Assembly: GCA_937949945.1 (NCBI GenBank)
Contig: CALFEQ010000179.1
Location: forward strand, 62,001 to 126,000
Length of the DNA: 64,000 nt
DNA from: an uncultured Myxococcales bacterium
GTDB taxonomy: Bacteria; Myxococcota_A; Polyangia; Polyangiales; Polyangiaceae
Direction of reading: 5' to 3'
Positions within the stretch are counted from its first letter, which is position 1; the number at the start of each line of letters is the position of its first letter. Position numbers and translations under genes: made by a program. Below are positions 54,532 to 61,055 of the stretch, in pieces. The notes below the pieces were generated by a model. The model saw nothing but the letters and a program-made list of their open reading frames with translations, had not been told where the DNA came from and made no database searches.

Positions 54532-54689
54532 GGCGGGGAGCATACTGTCAGGGCCAACGGCGCGGAAGTTCCGCGCGGACGCTGCGGGCGCGGCCGGAAG
54601 GCCCGCCGCGGACGCGCGGTCGCGGCGGCGGCCGTGCGGATCATCGACGAGCCTTGCGTCCGGGCGAGCGCGGTACGAAAGATGGACGC

Positions 54690-55634
54690 ATGAGCGGAAC
54701 CGACCTGTTCGAGCGCGTCCCGGACGCGGTGAGCATCTACGAAGTGTCGCCGCGGGACGGCCTCCAGAACGAGAGCTCTACGGTTCCGCTCTCCGGCAAG
54801 CTCCGCCTCTTGGACGCGCTCGTCGCGGCGGGGCTCAAGCGGATCGAGATCACGAGCTTCGTGTCGCCGCGCTGGATTCCTCAGCTCGCGGATGCGGACG
54901 AGCTCGCCGAGCTCGTGCACACGAGCCTGGCGCCGTCGGCGCCCGACGTGACGTTCAGCGCGCTCTGCCCGAACGCCCGCGGCCTCGAGCGCGCCCGGAA
55001 GGCCGGGATGAAGGAGATCGCGGTCTTCATGAGCGCGAGCGAGACGCACAACAAGAAGAACGTCAACAAGACGATCGCGGAGACGCTCGCCGCCTTCGAG
55101 GAGGTCATCGGGCCCGCGCGCGAAGCCGGGATGCGCGTCCGCGGGTACGTCTCGACGGTGTGGGGGTGCCCTTACGAAGGCGAGGTCTCGCCCGCGGCGG
55201 CGATCTCGATCGCGAAGCGCCTCTACGAGATGGGCTGCTACCAGATCTCGCTCGGCGACACGATCGGCGCAGGCACGCCGCGCCGCACGTACGAGGTCAT
55301 TCGTCGCGCCCTCGACGCGCTACCCGTCGACGCGCTCGCGATGCACATGCACGACACGCGCGGCACCGCGCTCGCGAACGTGGTCGTCGGCCTCGAGCTC
55401 GGCATCCGCCACTTCGACGCGTCCGTCGGCGGCATGGGCGGCTGCCCGTACGCTCCCGGCGCCGCAGGCAACGTCGCGACCGAAGACCTCGTCTACATGC
55501 TCGAGGGGATGGGCGTGCGCACGGGCGTCGATCTCGAGCGCCTCGTCGAGGCCGCCCGCGCCGCAGAGAGCATCGTCGGCCGCCCGCTGCCGGGGAAGGT
55601 GCATCGGGCGGGGATTCGGAGCTTGAGGGCGTAG
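54690..55634 (+). CDS. Hydroxymethylglutaryl-CoA lyase
   Basis: The protein has 314 residues. It splits HMG-CoA into acetyl-CoA and acetoacetate, at the end of leucine degradation. The HMGL-like TIM barrel motifs are YEVSPRDGLQNESS (catalytic Arg and metal Asp), VFMSASETHNKKNVNKT, ISLGDTIGAGTP, LAMHMHDTRGTALAN (metal His pair) and GGMGGCPYAPGAAGNVATED (catalytic Cys loop). The upstream TTG extension to 54654 lacks similarity; ATG 54690 is used. Length is normal. The rest of the leucine pathway is not in the window. A heptamer-bounded element begins 3 nt after the stop codon. Confidence 0.92.
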   Translation: MSGTDLFERVPDAVSIYEVSPRDGLQNESSTVPLSGKLRLLDALVAAGLKRIEITSFVSPRWIPQLADADELAELVHTSLAPSAPDVTFSALCPNARGLERARKAGMKEIAVFMSASETHNKKNVNKTIAETLAAFEEVIGPAREAGMRVRGYVSTVWGCPYEGEVSPAAAISIAKRLYEMGCYQISLGDTIGAGTPRRTYEVIRRALDALPVDALAMHMHDTRGTALANVVVGLELGIRHFDASVGGMGGCPYAPGAAGNVATEDLVYMLEGMGVRTGVDLERLVEAARAAESIVGRPLPGKVHRAGIRSLRA

Positions 55635-55636
55635 AT

Positions 55637-55930
55637 CAGGCTCCAGGCTCCAGGCTCCGGGCTCCAGGGGACGCGCCGAAGGCGTCCTGGCGCACGGAGC
55701 ATCCGGGCACGCACGATGAGGCTCGGATGAGCTTCGCCGTGCCTACGAGCCTCGAGCCGCGGTGCCGGTGCGCAGGCTCGTCGAAGTGCGGAGAACGTTC
55801 GCGGCGGGCGTAGCGTTCGTGCATCGGTCGATGTCTCGGAGGCACGGAGCCGTGGCGTGTTTGCGAAGCCGGCGGCGTGCAGGCCGGAGCCGAAATCTCT
55901 AGCCTGGAGCCCGGAGGCCTGGAGCCCGAG
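55637..55930. repeat. GGCTCCA-bounded intergenic element 1
   Basis: The left end has four GGCTCCA-type units (55637-55670), the right end four inverted units GCCTGGA/GCCCGGA (55901-55930), with 230 bp of unrelated sequence between. The right end runs into a terminator hairpin. The design mirrors the AGTCCTC-bounded elements at 18-25 kb, but the outer heptamer differs. Confidence 0.65.
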
Positions 55931-55965
55931 GGCTCGGCCAAGGGCCGAGCCCTCAACGGTTTTTC
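55928..55965 (+). terminator. Terminator after the HMG-CoA lyase gene
   Basis: A perfect 12-bp stem GAGGGCTCGGCC (55928-55939) / GGCCGAGCCCTC (55943-55954), 3-nt loop, then AACGGTTTTT. It is 290 nt past the stop of HMG-CoA lyase, at the right end of the repeat element. Confidence 0.8.
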
Positions 55966-56160
55966 CCCAACTTCTCCTCAGCTCCAGGACCTCGCCCAAT
56001 TGCACCTCTGCGCCTCACTCTTTCGAAATTGAAAGGATCTCGACCTGCTCGAGGCGACTTTTTCGACATTTCCGTGTTGGCACGGACCTCGCTAGCTCGC
56101 GGGCGGCACCGCGTTGAGGCTTCCCCCCCCGAGCCCGGACGCGGTGCCGTTCCTTTTTTG
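55966..56160 (+). ncRNA. Candidate small RNA between two terminators
   Basis: A second strong terminator (56104-56159) follows the first by under 200 nt, and no coding frame of value lies between. The stretch is less GC-rich than the rest (for example TCTTTCGAAATTGAAAGGAT, GACTTTTTCGACATTTCC) and contains TTGCAC (56000) or TTGAAA (56029) as possible -35 boxes. Transcription must begin after the first terminator for the second to be useful, so a short RNA of at most 190 nt is possible. I cannot assign it to a known family. Confidence 0.25.
56104..56159 (+). terminator. Second terminator in the 55.6-56.2 kb gap
   Basis: CGGCACCGCGT (56104-56114) pairs perfectly with ACGCGGTGCCG (56139-56149); a smaller inner GGCT/AGCC pairing and a run of eight or nine C lie in the loop; TTCCTTTTTT follows. 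Confidence 0.75.
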
Positions 56161-56221
56161 TCCTGCGCGGTTTGCGCAGGCCCGTGCGCGTCGCCCCGCG
56201 ACGTGCGAGAGTCGCGGCACG

Positions 56222-56875
56222 ATGACGTTCCGGCTCTTTCGCGTGCGTGCGCTCGAGCTCGGCCTCTTCGTGCCGGTATCGGCGGCCTTGCTCTTCGCGA
56301 CGGCGTGCAACCGCACGCCTCCGGAGCCGACGCCGGCACCGACGGCCAACGAGCCGCGCAAGCCGACGCCGAACGCCGCGAGCGCGCGGACGACGAGCAC
56401 CGCGCGTTGCATCACGCGGCTCCCGGCGGCGCCTCCGCCGATCCCGCCGCCCGCGGGCTCCGCGTGCCCTCCGGATCCGGAGCCGAACCTCGCGCTGCCC
56501 CGCGCGGAGGTGAGCTTCCCGGACGCGCCCGCCGCGCCGAAGGTCGAGGTGGAGCTCGCGATGACGCCGCATCACATCGAGCGCGGGCTCATGTACCGGC
56601 GCTCGTTGGAGGCCAATCACGGCATGCTCTTCAAGCTCGACAGCCGGCGCGAGCACACCTTCTGGATGCACAATACATGCATCCCGCTCGACATGTTGTT
56701 CATCGACGACGACGGGACCATCGTGGGCGTCGTGGAGGCGGCCGAGCCGCTCACGGACACGATTCGCAGCGTCGGCTGCCCGTCGTCGTTCGTCCTCGAG
56801 GTGAACGCGGGATGGGTGCGCAAGCACGGGGTCGAGCCCGGGCAGAAGGTCGCGCTGCCGCCGGCGTTCCGGTGA
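56222..56875 (+). CDS. DUF192 lipoprotein
   Basis: The protein has 217 residues from ATG 56222, with a lipoprotein signal ending in FATAC (Cys29) and an Ala/Pro/Thr-rich spacer to about 95. The DUF192 domain fills the C-terminal 120 residues: VEVELAMTPHHIERGLMYRR, SLEANHGMLFKLDSRREHTF, WMHNTCIPLDMLFIDDDGTI and VLEVNAGWVRKHGVEPGQKV. The conserved GLM-x-R, MLF and W(M)-x-NT-x(I)-PLD-x-(L/I)FID motifs are all there. Function of the family is unknown; members are often exported and lie near cold-shock or metal genes. It is 83 nt from the cyclophilin gene, same strand. Confidence 0.88.
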   Translation: MTFRLFRVRALELGLFVPVSAALLFATACNRTPPEPTPAPTANEPRKPTPNAASARTTSTARCITRLPAAPPPIPPPAGSACPPDPEPNLALPRAEVSFPDAPAAPKVEVELAMTPHHIERGLMYRRSLEANHGMLFKLDSRREHTFWMHNTCIPLDMLFIDDDGTIVGVVEAAEPLTDTIRSVGCPSSFVLEVNAGWVRKHGVEPGQKVALPPAFR

Positions 56876-56944
56876 CCGCGGCAGCCGAGCGCGTCGCGCA
56901 CCGGCGCGCGGGCGCGGGGCCCGTGAGGCGCGCGCCACCTGTGC

Positions 56945-56950
56945 TAAGAA
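56945..56950 (+). promoter_or_regulatory. -10 element TAAGAA of the cyclophilin gene
   Basis: TAAGAA in GTGCTAAGAAGCG lies 8 nt before ATG 56959; another case of the short-leader arrangement. Confidence 0.35.
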
Positions 56951-56958
56951 GCGTCCCC

Positions 56959-57723
56959 ATGACTACGACGCTTCGCCGCGCGAGCGCTGCCGCTCTCATC
57001 TTCGCCACGTCGTCCGTCGTCGCTGCGTGCAAGTCGGCCCCCGCGGAGCCCGAGCCGCCGCCGAAGGAGACGGTCACGACGAAGAAAGACGACTCTCCCG
57101 CGACCAACGCGGCCGCCAACACGCAGGGCGCGGCGAAGCAGGGAGGCGATCCGCACAACGGCAGCTTCACGCTCGCCGAGGCCACGAAGGACCTCCCGGG
57201 GAGCGGGCCCATCATCGCCAAGATCGAGACGAGCAAAGGCACGCTCCAGTGCAAGCTCTACGACGACAAGGCGCCCATCACGGTCGCGAACTTCATCGGC
57301 CTCGCCACCGGCAAGCGCGCGTGGAAGGACCCGAACACGGGCCAGTGGGTGAACAAGCCCGCGTACGACGGGACGACGTTCCACCGCATCATCAAGGGCT
57401 TCATGATCCAGGGCGGCGATCCGAAGGGAAACGGAACGGGTGAGCCCGGCTACGTGATCCCCGACGAGATCTGGTCCGGTGCGAAGCACGACAGGGCCGG
57501 CCTCCTCTGCATGGCCAACCGCGGCCCGAACACGAACGGCGCCCAGTTCTTCATCACCGACGCGCCCGCCCCGCACCTCGACGGCGGCTACACGATCTTC
57601 GGCGAGTGCGCGCCCGAGCAAGTCATCCACGACATCGCCAGCGTCCCCGTCCACGGCGAGCGCCCGGTGACGCCGGTGACGATCAAGAGCGTGACGATCA
57701 GCCGGGAGGAGAAGAAGAAGTAG
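56959..57723 (+). CDS. Cyclophilin-type peptidyl-prolyl isomerase lipoprotein
   Basis: The protein has 254 residues. The frame is open from 56029, but ATG 56959 begins a lipoprotein signal ending in VVAAC (Cys24). A Lys/Pro/Ala spacer to about 80 precedes a cyclophilin domain: IETSKGTLQCKLYDDKAPIT, VANFIGLATGKRAWKD, FHRIIKGFMIQGGDP (catalytic Arg in FHRII), GLLCMANRGPNTNGAQFFIT and GGYTIFGECA. It isomerises Xaa-Pro bonds during folding in the periplasm. A short insertion after LATG (KRAWKDPNTGQWVNKPAYDG) is common in bacterial PpiA-like members. The C-terminus is Lys-rich (EEKKK). Confidence 0.92.
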   Translation: MTTTLRRASAAALIFATSSVVAACKSAPAEPEPPPKETVTTKKDDSPATNAAANTQGAAKQGGDPHNGSFTLAEATKDLPGSGPIIAKIETSKGTLQCKLYDDKAPITVANFIGLATGKRAWKDPNTGQWVNKPAYDGTTFHRIIKGFMIQGGDPKGNGTGEPGYVIPDEIWSGAKHDRAGLLCMANRGPNTNGAQFFITDAPAPHLDGGYTIFGECAPEQVIHDIASVPVHGERPVTPVTIKSVTISREEKKK

Positions 57724-57756
57724 CGGGCCCTGGGCTCCACCGGGCGGCCTTCTTCT

Positions 57757-57992
57757 GAGGCTCCAGGCTCCAGGCGGCTCCAGGTTCGGAGGTTCCGGCT
57801 GCGCGTCCGGGCTTCGGTGGAACGCCCCGTCCAAAGGCGCCGGCGCCGACGTGTGGGGCCCTCTGACGAAACGGTCGGGCGTCGGATCGACGCGCCGCCG
57901 TGATGCGCGTGGAGCGGGCCGAGCGGTGACCGCGGATCGATCGCCCGCGCGGGTTCCACCCCCTGGAGCCCGGAGCCTGGAGCCTGGAGCCT
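57757..57992. repeat. GGCTCCA-bounded intergenic element 2
   Basis: The left end is GGCTCCAGGCTCCA followed by GGCTCCA (57758-57784); the right end has four inverted GCCTGGA-type units (57962-57992) that run up to the stop codon of the YbhB-like gene at 57993. The element is 236 bp and fills the gap between the convergent cyclophilin and YbhB-like genes. Confidence 0.65.
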
Positions 57993-58559
57993 CTAATGCC
58001 CGAAGTGCCCCGTCAGCACGCCTTCGCCGATGATGTGCCCATCGATCGCTTCTGCGATGCGCGCGTGCGGTGTTCCCTCGGGGAGGTCCAGCGTCGTGTC
58101 GAGAGCGAGGACGCGGAAGCGGTAGCGGTGGACTTCGCGCTTCGGGGGGCACGGGCCCGAGTAGCGCGCGACCTGGAAGTCGTTCAGGCCGAAGCGGGCT
58201 GCTTCGCCGACGTTCGTGAGGTCGGTGCCGGACGGGATCTTGTGCGTCTCGGGTGAGATGTTGAACGCGACCATGTGCGTGAACGTTCCGTTCGGCGCGT
58301 CCGGATCCTCGACCCAGAGCACGAGCGACTTCGTGTTCTCCGGGGGAGAGCTCAAGACGAGCTCGGGGATGATGTCGCTGCCGTCGCACGTGTGGTCGAC
58401 GGGGATGCGGCCGCCCTCGGAGAATGCGGGGCTCGTCACGGTGATGGAGGCGAGCTGAACTCCGGGCGCGGGGCGGGGGACGATCTGCGGGCTGCCACAC
58501 GCGGAGACCGCGCAGGCGACGGCGACGAAGACGGAGCCGAGCGTGATGGTCGAGCGCAT
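57993..58559 (-). CDS. YbhB/PEBP-family lipoprotein
   Basis: The protein has 188 residues with lipoprotein signal ending in VSAC (Cys21). The domain is of the phosphatidylethanolamine-binding (Raf-kinase-inhibitor-like) family: GRIPVDHTCDGSDIIPELVL, KSLVLWVEDPDAPNGTFTHM, VAFNISPETHKIPSG, YSGPCPPKREVHRYRFRVLA, LDTTLDLPEG. The conserved anion-site residues (DPDAP, GPCPP, HRY) are present. Bacterial members are small soluble or secreted proteins of unclear role. Length is normal. The frame starts at ATG 58557-58559, next to a membrane protein gene reading the same way. Confidence 0.9.
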   Translation of the reverse strand: MRSTITLGSVFVAVACAVSACGSPQIVPRPAPGVQLASITVTSPAFSEGGRIPVDHTCDGSDIIPELVLSSPPENTKSLVLWVEDPDAPNGTFTHMVAFNISPETHKIPSGTDLTNVGEAARFGLNDFQVARYSGPCPPKREVHRYRFRVLALDTTLDLPEGTPHARIAEAIDGHIIGEGVLTGHFGH

Positions 58560-58598
58560 GGTTCGGTTCTGCGTCCGGAAGAGATGGGTGGCTTCGGA

Positions 58599-60221
58599 TC
58601 AATCCGGAGGGAAGACGAGGTCGAGCGTCGCCGGACCGCCGGGGCGGCGGACGCCGATGGCGGCCTCGCGCGAGTAGAAGGCGTTGTACTTCGGACGTTC
58701 GAAGCTCGCGGCGCCGAACGTGTTCCACGCGACCGCCCATATCGCCGCGATCCAGAAGAGGCGTGAGAGACGGCGCGTGCCGATCGCGAGGAGGACGAAG
58801 AGGAACACGGCGTAGTCGTTCGAGAAGCGGTACCCGAACTGGAACCAGCCGCTGTTCTGGTAGAGCAGGTTCATCACGCACGGGCCGAGCGCCGCCGCCG
58901 CGCATGCGGCCCAGAGCAGATCGATCCGCTTCGGCCGGAGGAGCCAGAGGTAGACCGGCGTCGTCCACCAGAGCGCGAGGCCGTGCCCGCTGATCTTCCA
59001 GTTCGGCACGTGGAAGGTCATCCCGAGCAGCTCGAGCGGCACCTCGGGATCGCCGGGCGCGGGACGCCACGGCAGGCTTCCGAGCACGACGGCGAGGTTG
59101 CGCGGCAAGAAGTGGAAGCTGAAGAGCCCCCATCGATCGATGCGCGTCTTCCAGCCGACCTGCAGGTACTCGTGCCCGAACGCCCAGGGCTTCGGGTCGT
59201 GGAAGCGTGCGTAGTTGAGCCAGGACGCGAACGCGATCGCCACGAGCACCGGCACCGCGACGCGCACGAGGAGCCCCAGAAGGACGCGGCGATCGAGCCC
59301 GCGCCACACTTCGAGCGCGCGCTCGAGCAGCGTCCCCTCGGTCGGCAGCGCGCGCGTCTGTCCCTTCGACCTGCCGACGTACGCGATCCGTACGGCCTCG
59401 AACAGGAAGAACACGCCGGCGAGCAGCGTGGTCGTCCGCGTGAGGAACATGCATCCGAGCATCGCGCCCGCGAGCACGGGCCGCTCGGCGTCGAGCGCGA
59501 AGAGGACGAAGAGGGCCGCCAGCCCGACGCCGACCACGTGCGCGGCGAACCAGACGGTGCCCTGCACCGCCGAGAAGAAGTAGACGGTGCCGAACGCGAA
59601 CAACAGCGCGAGCCGGATGTTCTCGGCCTCGGTCCGCTCGGAGCGCCCGGTCCGTCGTAGCTTCTCGAGGACGAGGAAGAGCACGGCGGGGCCGATGCCC
59701 GCGAGCCACACGACGAACTGACCGTCGCGGAAGTACTCCGGCTCGCCCGAGAGCCAGACGAACGGAAGCATGAGCACCGCCGGGAACGGCGGGAAGCTGA
59801 TGAACCACTTCGACTCGAACAGAGCGAAGTCGTTCATCCCGGCGTACGACGGCGGGCTGCCGGCGAGATGGTGCCGGCCGTGCAGCCACGCGTCCGCGAG
59901 CAGCGCGTAGTGGTTGTAGGGCGTGTGCTTCAGAAGGCGATCGCCTGCGAAGATGGCGAACACCACGAGGCAGGCGAGGTAGATGCCGAGCCCGATGAGG
60001 ATGCGTCGCGATCGCGACTCGGGCGTCATCCACTTTTCCCAGATGCTCCCGCTCGCGTCCGAGCGCTTCGCCTTCGCGTCGCGACTGCGGCGCTCGGATC
60101 GCTCGTCCTTCTCCGATCGCGTCTCGGTCGGGTCCTGCTCCGCCGGCGCGCTCGACGCGGACGCCCGTTCCGGCGCGCCATCGCCGGATCGAACCTCTGC
60201 TCCGTCGTCGGCCTCCGTCAT
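58599..60221 (-). CDS. Polytopic membrane protein, GT39/GT-C-like
   Basis: The protein has 540 residues from ATG 60219-60221. The first 70 residues are highly charged (SEKDERSERRSRDAKAKRSD), presumably cytoplasmic. About ten TM helices follow, for example ILIGLGIYLACLVVFAIFAG, WLAGIGPAVLFLVLEKL, LALLFAFGTVYFFSAVQGTV, VVGVGLAALFVLFALDA, ALWWTTPVYLWLLRP and AVFLFVLLAIG. The early loop WLHGRHHLAGSPPSYAGMND and a large late loop resemble GT-C glycosyltransferases, which move sugars from polyprenyl carriers. The DxD/ExD motif expected in the first loop is not clear. Its job here is unknown. It lies 39 nt before the YbhB-like gene. Confidence 0.78.
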   Translation of the reverse strand: MTEADDGAEVRSGDGAPERASASSAPAEQDPTETRSEKDERSERRSRDAKAKRSDASGSIWEKWMTPESRSRRILIGLGIYLACLVVFAIFAGDRLLKHTPYNHYALLADAWLHGRHHLAGSPPSYAGMNDFALFESKWFISFPPFPAVLMLPFVWLSGEPEYFRDGQFVVWLAGIGPAVLFLVLEKLRRTGRSERTEAENIRLALLFAFGTVYFFSAVQGTVWFAAHVVGVGLAALFVLFALDAERPVLAGAMLGCMFLTRTTTLLAGVFFLFEAVRIAYVGRSKGQTRALPTEGTLLERALEVWRGLDRRVLLGLLVRVAVPVLVAIAFASWLNYARFHDPKPWAFGHEYLQVGWKTRIDRWGLFSFHFLPRNLAVVLGSLPWRPAPGDPEVPLELLGMTFHVPNWKISGHGLALWWTTPVYLWLLRPKRIDLLWAACAAAALGPCVMNLLYQNSGWFQFGYRFSNDYAVFLFVLLAIGTRRLSRLFWIAAIWAVAWNTFGAASFERPKYNAFYSREAAIGVRRPGGPATLDLVFPPD

Positions 60222-60498
60222 CGCGCGGCACGGTACCACCGTCCTCGGGTCCGGCGTCGTGCTCTTGGCCCCGCTCCAGCGATCCAGCGGTGATGGTTGC
60301 GCTACCGCGCCGCGTCGACCCGAGCCGTCGGGCCTCGACCATGGAAAAGCGGGCAGGGAAGGGCCGCGAACGCGCGTTCGCACCACACGAGCTCACGGAT
60401 GGGCACTCGCGTTCGCGTCGGCGAGGCGCCACCCATCACATTTTCAGGACAAACCGCTTGCGAGTCCGTGGCATGGTGCTTGTATTGCGCCATCCCAG

Positions 60499-60690
60499 AT
60501 GGCACTCCCCTTCGATACGACGCCCGGCCTTCGCGATCCTCGCGCGGTCACGATCCTCGCCAAGACCATCTATCGCGAGCTCCGTTCCAGCGGATACACG
60601 GAGAAGGACGTGATGGCGCTCGCGGGTGAGCTGCTCGGCATGGTCGCCAACGAGGTCCACAGCCGTCGGTCCCCGCGAGCCAACGACTGA
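60499..60690 (+). CDS. Conserved 63-residue protein
   Basis: ATG 60499 starts a short, well-composed product: MALPFDTTPGLRDPRAVTIL, AKTIYRELRSSGYTEKDVMA, LAGELLGMVANEVHS. It is helical, with few Arg/Pro beyond the last ten residues, unlike the surrounding noise frames. The upstream continuation of the frame has no similarity. It is followed 55 nt later by a perfect terminator. Function unknown; short helical proteins of this kind are common in myxobacteria. Confidence 0.65.
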   Translation: MALPFDTTPGLRDPRAVTILAKTIYRELRSSGYTEKDVMALAGELLGMVANEVHSRRSPRAND

Positions 60691-60745
60691 GCGATCCGGC
60701 GCGGATCATCGACGAGCCCCGAGAGCGAAGGTACGGGGCACGAGA

Positions 60746-60783
60746 GCGCGTGAAGCCTGGGGCTTCACGCGCTTCGTCTTTTT
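60746..60783 (+). terminator. Terminator after the 63-residue protein gene
   Basis: A perfect 12-bp stem GCGCGTGAAGCC (60746-60757), loop TGG, GGCTTCACGCGC (60761-60772), then TTCGTCTTTTT. Confidence 0.85.
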
Positions 60784-60931
60784 CGTCCCGAGACGTGTGG
60801 TGCCGTGTGGCCCTGACCGTGGGGCGTCGACGGCGACGAATGGCGTAGTGTGTCGCCGCGACGAGAGACCGGAGCCTGGAGCCTCGACCCCGGACCAGAG
60901 CTCAGCCGAACGAGGCCGCTTCAGCGCCAAG

Positions 60932-60961
60932 TTGACATTTGGCAACCAAAGCCCCGACAAT
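60932..60961 (+). promoter_or_regulatory. Promoter of the FHA/CpaF-like gene
   Basis: A perfect -35 hexamer TTGACA (60932-60937), then 18 nt, then GACAAT (60956-60961; four of six to consensus). The leader would be about 88 nt, unusually long for this window. The upstream stretch 60784-60931 holds one half-array, GGAGCCTGGAGCCT (60871-60884), and nothing else I recognise. Confidence 0.55.
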
Positions 60962-61055
60962 CTCGTTGAAATCCGATGGTACGGCAGCTCCGCCGGTCGC
61001 TAGGCGTCGTCTGTCGTTGAGTCACCGCACGCACTGACGATTAGGGGATCGACGC

